This document shows positions 1 to 12,178 of a stretch of 64,000 nucleotides of DNA, piece after piece. The notes beneath the pieces are model-generated. The model searched no databases. It saw only the letters and a program-made list of their open reading frames with translations, and was not told the DNA's origin. The DNA comes from Eopsaltria australis (lineage: Eukaryota > Chordata > Aves > Passeriformes > Petroicidae), in NCBI GenBank assembly GCA_034509425.1, contig JAVTVJ010000117.1, forward strand, positions 3,267,675 through 3,331,674, in the 5' to 3' direction. How positions within the stretch are numbered: position 1 is the first letter of the stretch; the number at the start of each line of letters is the position of its first letter. A program made the position numbers and the translations under genes.

Positions 1-777
1 CAATGCAAATAATCAAATAATTAATCACTAAAATCAGTTTAGATTTATAGAACACCAAATAAACATAACATGTATAATGTATCCATTGCAAAGCCTCAAG
101 GCTGGGATGTCTTGCTCTCTGTAAATACCTCCTTGTTTCTTACATAAGTTGATGGGTAACACACAAAATCTGATGTGAGGAGTCTAAATCTAAGCTCCCA
201 TTTTACTTATGACAGATTTAATCACCACCAGAGTGATTTTGTATCTTGATAAAAAATGCAGAACTACTCAGGAAACCAGAAATCTCTCCCTAGTCTCTAC
301 TGACATAGGGGGCAGGCTCCAATTGAAGGGTCCTCAGGTGGTTTGTGGATTTTGAACAGCCAAGGTTCTGAAAGTCTGCCTAGATGGCCATAGCTGGCTG
401 AGATGGATTTTACAGTCTGAAAGATCACTTAATGCATCACCAATTTGCCTTTGAATAATGTGAGAATAGCAGACATCAGGGTGGCCCTCGGGCTGCAGTG
501 CTCACAATCCTGTCCCTGCCTGTGGCTGGTGTCACATACTTGGGGGAAAATGTGTAAAAGCAAGACATGTTTTGAGTATAATATTCCTTCCATGGTGTAA
601 ACCTCCCAGCTGCTGCCTGCAAATGGCTTGGAAAATTGGGAAGATGATGATTTCCTTCAGAACATGGGGTTTAAGGGAGTCTAATGAGCTTGCCCTTCAC
701 CCCACTTCCTTTTATTCATTCAGACATGGATGTAAACTGATTATTGCCAGCCCAAATATGATGTTGAGAGAATTGTG
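1..777. other. Gene-free DNA, nothing recognised
   Basis: AT-rich sequence with dense stop codons in all frames. I recognise no exon, RNA gene or mobile element. The CR1 fragment that follows begins near 778. Confidence 0.5.
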
Positions 778-1150
778 ATTGGCTTGGAGAAGGCTCTGGG
801 GTGATGTTGTTGTGATCTTTCAGGACCTGAATGAGAGAAACAGAAATGCTGAAGAGGCACTTTTGGCATGGAAATACAGTGATAGGACAAGGGGGAATGA
901 CTTTGAGCTAAAGGAGGGTGGGTTTAAATTGGATATTTGGAAGAACTTCTTCCCTGTGAGGGTGGGGAGACCCTGGCACAGGTTGTCCAGAGAAGCTGTG
1001 GCTGCCCCATCCCTGGAAGTGTCCAAGGCCAGGTTGGATGTGGCTTGGAGCCACCTGGGATAGTGGAAGGTGTCCCTGCCCATGACAGTGGTGTTGGAAC
1101 AAGATGATCTTGAAAATCCCTTCCAACCCAAACTATTCTATAATTCTATG
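778..1150 (+). mobile_element. CR1 LINE fragment, 3' part
   Basis: The piece starts in the segment that in CR1 follows the reverse transcriptase reading frame (GGCTTGGAGAAGGCTCTGGGG). It continues through the recognisable CR1 phrases CCCTGGCACAGGTTGTCCAG, CCATCCCTGGAAGTGTCCAA and GGTGTCCCTGCCCATG. It ends in the octamer-like tail ATTCTATAATTCTATG at about 1149. Only the 3' untranslated end survives, which is usual for 5'-truncated avian CR1 insertions. It is not coding; apparent reading frames on both strands are accidental. Confidence 0.93.
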
Positions 1151-3608
1151 GTAAGGAGAAGTTCATGTGAATGAGGGCAGATGGGGTGCATTTGAGGCAA
1201 GATGAGGGTTGGTGGCTAACAAAGACAGACAAATATTCTGGATTGTATCCCTCCCTGTCTTTCTTTCTGCTCCCCAGAAATGTTCTATCTCCAAAATGTC
1301 ACTTCCATGTTTGACACCTCTTCCAGTCTGTTTGTTGAGTCATTTTACACAGACACTTTGATTTGTTGGTCTTTCATTGTTCTGACTTCTGAAATCAGAA
1401 ATGTATGGCCTTAAATGCCAGGATTATTGACTGAGTGCATGGGGTTGGAGGCAGGTGCATGGTTACACCTGAGTGTTTGCTCTTGCTGTCAGCTTAAGCT
1501 CAGTGTCTGAGTAAAACATGCCCAATGCCTTCACTGTATTTGTTCTTACTCTGTGCAGCAGCCTTAAAGAACACAGTCAATACTTCAGCAAATAGTGGGG
1601 AAGGTTTGGAGTACATGTAATGTGTCCCTTTGCAAGAAAAAATGGGTTACATCCTTCACTCTGAGAGTTTAAACAGCAGATTACCCTCTGCACTTAGGGT
1701 AGACAATATTTCAGTTCAACATTATTATCTGAATTTTGCTACCATTGCAAGCACAGTCGTGCTGCTGTCGTGTTGGGTGCTATACAGACAGAGGAGGAGA
1801 AAAAAATGTAGCCTGTTCCAGGAAGATTATTTCCAAATGCATTTTCACTATTGGAAATCATGTTCTCAGTTGTTTCCACCCAATCAGAGCACACAGGTAA
1901 TGCCATGTTAAGTGTGCTGCTGATAAAATCAAATATCTGATTCTGTCCCAGGTGGTCACATGAGCCTGAGATGTCACTATCAGCAAAACTCTACAGATAG
2001 TTACACCACTGCAGCACATGGAGCATGAAAAGGCTCTGAATTATTTATAACAACTGGGTCAACTTCTCAGCAGGAGAAAACTGGCAGAGCTAATTAACTG
2101 ATATCCCCCAAATGATGTTCCAGCTCGTGTTGGAGGAATAACTCCAAATAATTCACAGAAGTCAGGAGCTGCTTTGCCTGCCACAGACTCTGTTTTGCTC
2201 ACTCTGTTTTGCTCTCGAGCTTGCAGGAGGAGCACGTGGCAGGATGCACAGAGCAAGTTTTTTGGGTGGCTTGTAACCAAAATGTGCATGTGTGAATCCA
2301 TGCTGGAGCAAAATGAGATGCATTCCATTTTCCCTCCTTGCCCCACTACAGAATAAACCTCAAGTGCTGAAATAAAGACCATATTTTATGGCAAGTATAG
2401 CATGAGGGTCATTAGCTTTCCCATTTGGCTTCATCAGATGGCTACACAGCAGGATGCATTCCAAATTTATTTGATAGCTTGTCAATAAGCAGCTGCCTTT
2501 TAATAGCTCTTAACTTCATGGACTTGAAAAACAAAATGCCTCATGCTCACATTAAACCAAGTGCTCCATCACAGGGATCTCAGCTTTTCCTGGCATAGAA
2601 GGCAGAGCAGAAAATGACCTCTGACTGCAGCTTTCACTGTAATTCTGTGAGCACTCATCACCAGGGAACAGAAACAGAGAGAGTTGCTGGGCTGGGAATT
2701 GCAGTGAGGAGAAGAGGGGTGAATCCTGCTGGCTGTAGCCAGGCTGGGGAGGGATGTGGGAAGGACATCAGCAGGGAGCAGGGCCAGCAGTGGGGACTCC
2801 AAAGTGTCCCCTCTCTAAGCAGGGACAAGAGGGTAAAGTGATGAGCTTGTCACACGTAATTTTAATTGTCAGCCAGCTGATCTTAGAGCTGCTTCTGCTG
2901 GGCCACCTCCTGCATATTCTGAAAATGCTCCAGGGTGAGCAAAACTAAGTATTTCAAGGGAGGATGGGAAAGTGAACTGTATCCCACCCCATCCAGGCAG
3001 GAGAGTCTGTTCTGCAGCTAGTGCTGGATTATCACAGGCATCTTGTCAGCTGGAAACTCATGACCAAGGGTCAGTACCTGTGAGATCAAAACACTGAAAC
3101 TCAGCAGTTTGTTATAAAAGGGCTAAACACTTGCAGATCAGTGCCAGTACAAGGTACAAGTAGGATGTACTGCTTGCAGGCACTTCTCAGTATTAAATTT
3201 CCTCCTTTTATTGTCCCTCCAGTCTCAGAATTCTTTGAAGACGCAAACTTCTCCACTTATGCAAAAAAAAAAAAAAAAAAAATCTCTGGATTGAATTTTT
3301 CTCCTTGTTTTACCCTCAGAAGAACTGAGAGATTTGACAATCTGTGTGACTGTCCATTCTCTGCCATCAGAGTTTGTACCATCCTCACACATCCCCTTCT
3401 TGGAGAAGAAGCAGCACTCAATTGTGTCACCTAAAAACTGTGAAAGTTCAGCAGCAAAATTTCACTTGGTGTTGCTTGGTTCTACTTTGGCAGGTGGAAA
3501 CAGGCACTCAGTTCTGGTTTTGTGCTCCAAAGCTGGGCTCTTTGGCACATGAAAGAGCAGAGAAGTCATCTCACAACTACAGACATGAAGTTTAACTCCT
3601 TTTTCAAA
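1151..3608. other. Gene-free DNA with one poly-A run
   Basis: No exon or transposon was recognised. It holds a run of 20 A at 3263-3282. Short open frames here have no recognisable domain and no codon pattern. Confidence 0.5.
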
Positions 3609-3800
3609 GAATGGCAGAATGGTTTGGATTGGAAGGGACCTTAAAGATCATTTAGTTTCAACCCTCTGCCATGGGCAAGGACACCTTCCACTGGATTAAG
3701 ATGTTCAGAGCCCCATCCAACCTGGCCTTGAACATTTCCAGGGATGAAAAGCCCACAAACACTCTGGACAACTTTCCCCTACCCAAATGTGCTTGGCCAG
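3609..3800 (-). mobile_element. CR1 LINE fragment, 3' end, reverse strand
   Basis: It begins at the CR1 3' end read in reverse (GGCAGAATGGTTTGGATTGG) and continues through GCCATGGGCAAGGACACCTT and CCCATCCAACCTGGCCTTGA. It fades near 3800 after a diverged copy of the segment that normally reads as an opposed pair of small repeats. About 190 bp remain and several substitutions suggest an older copy. Confidence 0.88.
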
Positions 3801-5174
3801 ACTTCCTCCATCCCACTGATGCAGCTTCCTCCATCTGCAAAGACACCAACTCCTGCAAAAGCCATTTGTAATCAGCCAGAAGGGAATAAAAGGGCAAAAA
3901 ATTGTGATTTTCAAATGCAGATCACACCCACATCCTCTTCCAGTAATGTCCAAAGAATCCCTTTTTTTCTCCAGAGCTGCAACCCCAAAGTGTGACATGA
4001 CCTGGGGGTGTGGGGCTGAGAGAGGCTTTGGCAGGTACAGAAGTGAAGAAATAAACATAAGAATGAAATTCAGGATACAAATGAAACCAGAGGGGAATTG
4101 CCAAGGTCTTGTAAAATGGTCTGTGTTTATTCATTTTGTTCCCCCTTAAATCTTCACTGAAGATTTTACAGATTGTGTTTTTCTTCTGAGCTCTCCCTCA
4201 CCCCAATTTCATTCTACTTATTCTCTCTTGTTATACTGTGAACTTTTATCAGTCCTTTAAGCTGACACTGAATAGTCTTTAGCTGAGTGTCTAAACTTGT
4301 TCTTACCTATGGATTTATTTGTGGCTGTGTTTTCTACCTTCCAAACCATCAGTAAATAAAACTCAAGCTCAAAACAAAGTCTGCTGTCTCTCTGCTTTGT
4401 TCAACTCTCTTTCCAGTCCTTGAGACACACAGAAGCAACAAAAATTCTCTTGTTCTGTCACCAGGGTTAACTTAACATTTAATTCTAATGGAATGATGAA
4501 AGAGGTTTTATATTGAGTAAGCAGCCACTAACAAAAGTGCAACCATTGCAATTATTAACTGCAATTTCCATCATGTCCTACCCTTTTGGGAGGGTAAAAC
4601 CCAAGCTGGGTACCAGATACCCATTGTGAAATGAGATTAGAAGTCTTTTTTGCTTGAAATCAAGTTCATGACTCCTTCAGCTGAACTGGTTGGAGGAAAT
4701 TTAGAAATAAACTCATTAAATTTCCATGTAAAAGTGGGTGCTGACCATGGATTTTTCCCTCCACATGGTGACACAGGCAACACAGGGAGGCATCGTTGAG
4801 CTATAAAGTGGAGTTCTTAGAAGGCCCTGCCAAAGAGAAAAGGATCATGTCAATATTTATTAGACTTTCCAGCAGCTTGTTAAGTCAGTAGGACAGCTGA
4901 ATCCCCAAAAAACTCCAATTAGAGTTAGTTTCAAAGTGAAGGCTTCTTCCTAAACTATCCAACAGGGAAATGCCACTGGAACTGGTGAGGGCTTCTGTCT
5001 CACCTCTTCTTAACTCTTTCTTATCTGGCATTATCCCTTTGGTCAAGGTTTTGATGGTGCTGGGATAGGGAGCATTGCTATCCAGGAATGGACAGTGTTG
5101 GACAGACACTTATAAAATGTTTGCTAAAAATGCCTCCATATTTACATTATTTTGGCAAAAGGTAATGCTTGTGT
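3801..5174. other. Gene-free DNA, nothing recognised
   Basis: AT-rich sequence between two CR1 fragments. No coding, RNA or repeat feature could be supported. Confidence 0.5.
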
Positions 5175-5437
5175 TGAAAATGAGCTGAAAGAGGGCAGAT
5201 TTAGATTAGATATCAGGAAGAAATTCCTTATTATGGGAGTGGTGAGGCCCTGGCACAGGGTACCCAGAGAAGCTGTGGCTGCCTCATCCCTGGAAGTGTT
5301 CAAGGCCAGGTTGGATGTGGCTTGGAGCGACCTGGGCTAGTGAAAGGTGTCCCTGCCCATGGCAGGAATGTGGAACTGGATGATCTTTATGGTCCTTTCC
5401 AACCCAAACTATTTTGGGATTCCATGAAAATCTCTTC
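5175..5437 (+). mobile_element. CR1 LINE fragment, 3' end
   Basis: Starts inside the CR1 3' region (GAGCTGAAAGAGGGCAGATT) and contains GAGGCCCTGGCACAGGGTAC, TCATCCCTGGAAGTGTTCAA and GGTGTCCCTGCCCATGGCAG. It ends at CCAACCCAAACTATTTTGGG with a decayed tail. About 260 bp survive. Confidence 0.92.
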
Positions 5438-7735
5438 TCCCAAAGAGGAAGAACAGTTTATCCACAGATGGGGATGGGTGTCGTGGTTGCAGAAATTCTC
5501 ACAGCAGCACCTTCAGCTGGTCCACTCACACTGAATGAGCCTCAAGGCAACCAAAATGCCCCTGTTTTGGGGGGCAAATAAAGTGCAACCCAGAAAGGTT
5601 TAATAAGAATTTATCTTCTGGTCCTATAAGGGGCAAAGCATCTTTCCTGGAGGTGCCTTGTTCCTGCATGATGGATGAGTGGAGCAGGTCTGGGAGGGAG
5701 GAACTGGTGTGAGACATCTCCTTTCTACAGCACTTGGGAGATCTGGAGGCAAATGTGGGACGCATTAAGCTCCTCCTCTCAGCTTGCAGCTGGGGTGGGA
5801 CAGGGATCACAACCCATATTAATTTATTTTGGAGACCACTGTGGACTGATTGGAAAGGAAAGAGTTGTGGAAAACAGGGGAGAGAGATGAAAGCAGCTGC
5901 TCCATGAAGATTTATCCCCAGGGAGAGCTTTAGGGTGAAAAGCTCCCACTTTGCTAAAGAACTTGACAGAAGTAACACTTTTCCTCTGAGTAGTAGAGAG
6001 GCAACCTGGGCTTCCCTGGGGAAAACAATAAAATAAAAACATTCATTCAGATCAGCAGCCATTTCCTCCTGTCCTGTGGATCTTGTCACTGAATCCTTAT
6101 TAAGTGCACATCAATAGTCAAAGATATTCCAATGAGAATTCCATGACTCACAGCCTAGAAAAATAATATTTTCATCAAAACTGCTCAGATTCATGCCCCT
6201 ACCTATTTTTTCCCCCTGGGGGTTTAGCCCTAAGTTGCTTTTGAAAGTAAAATTCAGTCATTTCAGCCATGGGACCTTGCACTGTCTTTACACAGTGGGC
6301 ACTTTAGTCCCTCACACTGAACACAAACCAGGGATCTGTATTCAAACTCCCCTTTCTTGGCCTTTCATTCACATCACTAAATCAAAGTCACTACCGCAGA
6401 AAAGAGTAAAAACCTATATTTCTCTTTCAATGTCCCCATTCTGCAATTTAAGACTGTTTTACTTTACCCCAGGAGCAAGTATTTAAAACCACATTGAAAA
6501 CCATTTGTTTGAAGTGTGCTTGTGGAGAATGGTTTATTCTGTTCCCTTTCTGGGAGCACAAATACAGAATATAATCCACCTGGGAAAAGAAGATTTCTAC
6601 TGATAGCTTCATTTAGCAGTCCTTTTTGTAAAAAACTATTTCTTTTACAAATCAGGTTATGTTCATTCATGAAGTCTCCAGCTGATATGTTCAAAATTCT
6701 TCACGAATAAATAAAGAAACCAGGGATTTTTACTTCCTCATGCTCTTCATATTTTCCCTTTCCACCTCTGGCCTTTTCTTGCCTACAAACGTGATTATTG
6801 AAAAAGCCTTATTTAAATGCATTATTTCCTTGCAATAGTAAGGTTATTTTTAAGAGGAAATTTCCACATAATGCCATGTTCAGAGCAAAGAAATTACTGT
6901 AGTTCCTCCCTCTTTGGACAGTGATTTGTGAAGAGAGATGAATAGGGAGAAGTAAAATGACATAAGTATTTCTGGAAAAAAAAAACCAAGCCTGTAATCC
7001 TGCTACCAATCTGGTAAATCTGAATTCAATTTAGGAGTTCCAGATATTGCCTGTGGGAAACATCAGGTTGAATTTTAGCTGCTTGATGGAGTGAAAACCC
7101 AGATTACCTGCCCTCTGAGGTTATTTTAGCCTCAGTGAAGATTTTTTTCCCCTCCCTCCTGATAGCATTCATGACCTATGAAAATTCATCTCTGGCATGG
7201 CAAAACAGAAGACAGCAAATAACAGAGCTTTGCCAGCTTTTCTCCAGGGTCTAATCATTTTTCCTACTATTACCTTCTACTTTTGGTACATTTATTTCCT
7301 CTCCAGGATTTTTGTCCCATCTTTCACTGCTGATTTCCCTGAAATATTAGAGAGCCTGCTAACTTCTCCTTCATTCTCAGTCTGCATCCCCTGAATCCCC
7401 AAGGGCTTGCTGCAGCTTGAGATGGACTGACTGCAACCCTCAGAGCACTGACAGAACACAACTTGAGTAATTTGAAAGTTGGCTAAGGTCTAGATGAGTC
7501 AATATATTATTCCAAGATAGACTCAAGGTACTGAGGCAGAGCCCTGATAGAAAACCTGGGACAGAGGAACAGCAGAACAGAGAATGAGGAAAGCAGCTGA
7601 GTCACAAAACTCCTGAAGGTCCCAGAACTAAACCAGCAGTGAAAATGTGCAGGGAATTGCAGCCCCCTGCTTTATCAAGTCACAAATCTGCAAAAATAAA
7701 TATTGAAATATACCCACAATATATTTGTGCTGGGG
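5438..7735. other. Gene-free DNA; one unrecognised long open frame
   Basis: The minus strand is open for 187 codons at 5526-6089, the longest open frame outside the provirus. It has no motif, signal peptide or repeat I recognise, and a chance open stretch is the simplest reading. Nothing else in this interval is identifiable. Confidence 0.45.
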
Positions 7736-8045
7736 ATTCACAGAATGGTTTGGGTTGGAAGGGACCTTAAACAAATCCAGTCCCACCCCTTGCCATGAGC
7801 AAGGATACCTTCCACTGTCCCAGGTTGCTCCAAGCCCCATCCAGCCTGGCCTTGGACACTTCCAGGGATGGGGCAGCCACAGCTTCTCTGGGCAACCTGT
7901 GCCAGGGCCTCACCACCCTCAAAGGGAAGGATTTCTCTTTAATATCCAGTCTAAATCGGATCTCTCAACCTTAAAGCCACTCCCCTTTTTCCATTACTAC
8001 ATGACTTTTTACAAAGTCCCCCTGCAGAATTCTTGTAGCCCACTT
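7736..8045 (-). mobile_element. CR1 LINE fragment, 3' end, reverse strand
   Basis: Starts at TTCACAGAATGGTTTGGGTT, the reversed CR1 3' end. It continues through CCATGAGCAAGGATACCTTC, AGGTTGCTCCAAGCCCCATC and GGGCAACCTGTGCCAGGGCC to CTTGTAGCCCACTTCTGG near 8045. About 310 bp; relatively little decayed. Confidence 0.93.
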
Positions 8046-10096
8046 CTGGTTTTTAATCAGGTGATTTAAGTTGTTGGAGGTGTTTAATCAGAGTACGATG
8101 CTATTAATTCTCTTGAATGATGTAAAATTTATCACTCTCATTTGAAAGGGGCAAAGAACCTGTCCCAGCTCAGCAGCATAATTCTGCAAAGCCAGGCTGG
8201 AGCCTCCTTCCCCATGGAGACCAGGAGTCAGCAAAATGAATTGTTTTGTTTCTCCAATTGGCCATGGCTGTGCCAAATTTTCAGTGTGGTGATTGACCAC
8301 TCCTCCAGGCTACAGCACAGGGACACAGGAGGAGCCCACCTGGAGAGCAAAGCACTGACTGGACCTGATGTAGATGATTATAATTTGCTATTTACTCAGC
8401 ACTAGAAATAACATGACATTTTTCAGTAAGTAGCAGAGCAATAATCAGCTCCCCACTCTGAGCTATTGTAGCTCGTGCTGATATAATGCAAAATTATGCT
8501 CATCTATTTATTTTTTGTTGTTCTGACGAATGTGTGACCCCAGTCCAAAGCATCCTCTGGTGTCTGATTCACCATGTGCTGTTGGCCAGGGGGATTTCTT
8601 TTCAAGTGTGCATGAGGGGGCTGCCAGCCCTGGGCTGGGGACCTGCTGTGAAAGAGTGAATAACTCACCTGAGAACTGATCTGGGAGCAGAGAACAGAGG
8701 CAACAATCAGAGGGCAAACCGACAGCAACCACAGCGTGGTTTCCTCTGGGCAATGTCCCAGGTTCTCAACAGATGTGTGCAGGTGAGGTCTGCAAATTCA
8801 AGACTGAGTCCAATGAGGTTTTTTATGGTGTGCTTTACTGTGTGATAGAAATATTTAACACAAGCAGATGTAGATGTGGATGATTATTTTGCTCCACAGG
8901 TACATACAAGCAATGATTACCTGTGTTTCCACCAAAGCAATAGTGTAATAATGTAATGTAATGTAATGTGTAATAATGGAGAGGATCAACCTTGAATGTG
9001 CATTTTCACTCCCAGGATGGCTGGATCATCCCATGGACCACCCTGTACCAGCAAACTGGTGACATTTGTGGAAGAGCCCCAGGACTTACAAAAAGACACC
9101 TGAGATGGTCCCAAAGGCCAGAAATTCAGCCTCATAAGGAGATGCCAGTGATGCATCAAACACTTGGGGTCACAGAGCTCATGTGAGCCACAGCCAAGGT
9201 TAAACCCAATAATTTCACTTTCCATCCCAGATTTGTGCCTGCTACTGTTTAGGTGTTTATTTGGGGGAAATAACTCTCCCTCTACACTTGAAAAACAGTT
9301 TCTTTATGCTTCAAAATTCTTCACTCTTATACAACTTAAAAAACTTGACACAAGGAGCTTGTCAGCACATTATAAATCTTTTGTCTCCAGATAAACACTG
9401 ATTTCTCACCCTTCCCTGGTTTCCATCTCTACTCATTTGTCTTTTATTAACTACCCAGTCTATTAAATTCCCAGGACTGTAACTTTCTTTTCAGCTGATG
9501 ATTGTGGAGCCTCTTGCACAAAGACTTTGTCCCAGGGTTGGGATTCTGAGTAAGTGCAGATAATTTCTCTTGTTTATTTTACCTATAACATAAGGGATAA
9601 AAAAGGATTTGCCTCAAGACATTTATTAGCAGTGAACTTTGCTCATGATACAGTTCCTCACTCTTTCTCCACAGCAGACTTTTATTGGTAAATTCCAAAT
9701 GTTCCAGATAAATGAATTAACATTACAATGGAACTGTTTCCAGTCCTTATCTTGCCAGTAAAGAGGAAACCTTTGCATATTTTCTGATGTGTTGATTTGC
9801 TGTTGGAGATAACTTGGAAATAGTCTTTTGTTTGTCTCTTCAAGGGATGTCAGTGAAATAACTTCCTGAATTCATCACTTTATGGGGAAAAAAAGTGGGT
9901 TTTTTGGCATCAAATAGTAAAAGTTGGGGTAAAGTGTTTTCATATGGAAATTTTCAGTCAGGCTTATCTCATTTAGGAGATTTCTGCTGAGCCATCCAAT
10001 GTGGATATCTGATATCTTGGGATATCCCTGCCTTCCATCTGTAAATCTGGAGAGGGAGAGAGAACAAGAGAAATATTTGGCCGCAGAGACTTTTAG
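8046..10096. other. Gene-free DNA with a short TAATG repeat
   Basis: No exon or transposon was recognised. A pentanucleotide run of TAATG units lies at about 8945-8970. Confidence 0.5.
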
Positions 10097-10266
10097 AGTC
10101 ACAGAATTGTTGAGAATGGAAAATCCCTCTAAGATCATCAAGTCCACTTGATCGTCAAGCACTGCCAAGCTGCCACTAAACCAAGTCCCTAAAGTGCAAC
10201 CTAAACAGGTCTTTTAAAACCCTCCAGGGGCTGTGAGTCCACCACTGCTCTCAGGCAGCTCTTCAA
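10097..10266 (-). mobile_element. CR1 LINE fragment, diverged subfamily, reverse strand
   Basis: It begins AGTCACAGAATTGTTGAGAA and carries AAGATCATCAAGTCCAC, CCACTAAACCAAGTCCCTAA and a CTCCAGGGGCTGTGAGTCCA segment. This is the CR1 subfamily whose end reads 'ggttggaaaagacc' rather than 'ggttggaagggacc'. It is an old copy of about 170 bp. Confidence 0.8.
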
Positions 10267-11851
10267 TCAATCTCCTTTATTTTTTTTCTTTCATCTTGCT
10301 GCTTTCCCTTGCTGAGCAAATTGAGCTGAAGATTGTCTGATCAGAGCAGGCTCAGAAGTGCTAAGCCCACTCTACTCATGGCAAAAAGATTCCAAGTTTC
10401 ACAACCCATCTCTTGGGGTAAAACTCCTGACCCTAAGCAAATGTGGCTCTGGCAATGAAATCATTAGATTTATATAGGATTTTTTAAGGAATATTCATAA
10501 ATAACAATATTCAATTGTTTTTTCTACTTGGTTTACTCAGCTTTTTTTTTTCTCTCAAACAAATTAGAAGGATCTTAAAGTCTTGTGTAGTTGAGATATT
10601 GTCATTAATTGTGTGAGGATAAGATCACAGTAATGGTAATTCAGAGGATAAAGTTTCAGTTTTATTTTACTTTTGAGGTACTGAGTGTTCACGTTGATTC
10701 CCTCTCCTTTATCAGGGTTTTTTTATGATGAGGTGACTGCTAATGTGAGTGACTTCAGGTATCAACTGGCTTAATGTTCAAAATTTAAAAATTACAGCTT
10801 TTCAGCCCTGTGCCTCAAGCTAAATTCAGAGTCAGCATTAAAAGAGAGATGTTCAGAAAGCTGGGAAAAGATGCTGCACACCTAATTGCAACATTAACCA
10901 GTAAAATATTAGCAAATTTATTGGGCTTTTTCTACTTGAAAAAAAAAATTTTAAAGGAAGTTCATTATGCTCCGTAATCCTGCTTAAATATTCATCATGT
11001 TGTTAATGAACCACATTCGTTTTTAAAATGTTCAACCTGAGACGCCGTCTAACACGATTTGATAATAATATCATTTCTGTACAGGCGTAAAAGGGACAAG
11101 AACAGTAAAAATAATTGTATCTCTAAACACCCTAAACCAGTTTTCTCCTGACTAATGAGCAGCTGTTTTTCATTAGCAGCATGGTTTTATCTCTTGCCTA
11201 TCAACCTGCACAGCTGGGCATATTAGAAATAGCTCAGTACACTGTGGAACTTATGTTTCCTAAACTGCTGAAACAAATGAGAAGGAGGTATTGGAGCTTT
11301 TTTCTTTAAAAAAAAAAAAAAAGTGGTTTGGAGCTGATTTCTCTCACACTCTCTATTATTCACCACGGTGTCATATCTGGAGGCTTGATGTGGGAATGGG
11401 TTATTACTGCTCTGCCTGCTGGAGAATTGCAGAAAATAGTTCATGCCTTGCAGAACTTGTGCTACAAAGAGCAGGAACTGAGTCACAGAGAGCTGGAACC
11501 TTTTGCTCGAGGTTATGCAGCAAGGAAGGAGCAACAGCTGAGCAGAAATTGTTTCATCTGCCTTTTCCAGCTCTCTAACTTGTCCCCCACTCTGTATCAG
11601 ACAGGAATCCAGCTGAAAGATGAACAGTGGGAGAGTTTGGAATTTGAATGGTGTAAAATAAAAGAAAGCCTGATCCGGAATATTTCTTTGTGATCTTGCA
11701 ACTTTCAAGGGAGTTACAACTTCAGGCCAATAGATACAAACTCAGTAAGATTTTTGAATAGCTCTCATAGTCTTGAAAAATACAGAAATGAAGCCTAAGG
11801 CAACTTTAAGATGGGGAAAAAGTAATTTTTGAAACAAAAGAAGTTAAGAGA
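10267..11851. other. Gene-free DNA with overlapping chance open frames
   Basis: At 11223-11708 open frames of 95-161 codons occur on both strands. They overlap each other, include a 14-A run near 11310-11323 and show no domain. I do not call a gene. Confidence 0.45.
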
Positions 11852-11990
11852 TCATAGAATTCTTAACTTTGGAAAAGATCCCAAGATCATCAAGCCCAAC
11901 CTTTGATCAAATACCACATGTCCACTAAACCATATTGCAAAGTGTCTGCTTGTTTTGTGGTTTTTTGCACACTCACAGGAAGATCCTCCA
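11852..11990 (-). mobile_element. CR1 LINE fragment, short and diverged, reverse strand
   Basis: Reads GATCATAGAATTCTTAACTT, then GATCATCAAGCCCAACC and CATGTCCACTAAACCATA, the order expected of a reversed CR1 3' end of the 'ggaaaagatc' subfamily. It decays after about 130 bp and lies some 40 bp from another CR1 of a different subfamily. Confidence 0.75.
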
Positions 11991-12029
11991 TCACTGTTAT
12001 TTATTTAATTTATATTGTATTTATTTGCG

Positions 12030-12178
12030 AATCACAGAATGGGTTGGATGAACATTAAAGACCACCCAGTTCCAACCCCCTGCCATGGGCAGGGACACCT
12101 TCCACTGTCCCAGGTTGCTCCAAGCCCTGTCCAGCCTGGCCTGGAACACTTCCAAGGATGGAGCATCCATCATAGCAA
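12030..12178 (-). mobile_element. CR1 LINE fragment, 3' end, reverse strand
   Basis: Starts GAATCACAGAATGGGTTGGA and contains CCCTGCCATGGGCAGGGACA, CCAGGTTGCTCCAAGCCCTG and TGGAACACTTCCAAGGATGG. About 150 bp of the CR1 3' end remain. Confidence 0.92.

Noticed and set aside
5526..6089. 187-codon minus-strand open frame
   Set aside because: No recognisable domain, signal or repeat, and no splice or promoter context; likely chance.
11223..11708. Overlapping open frames of up to 161 codons on both strands
   Set aside because: They overlap on opposite strands, include a long A run and show no protein family pattern.
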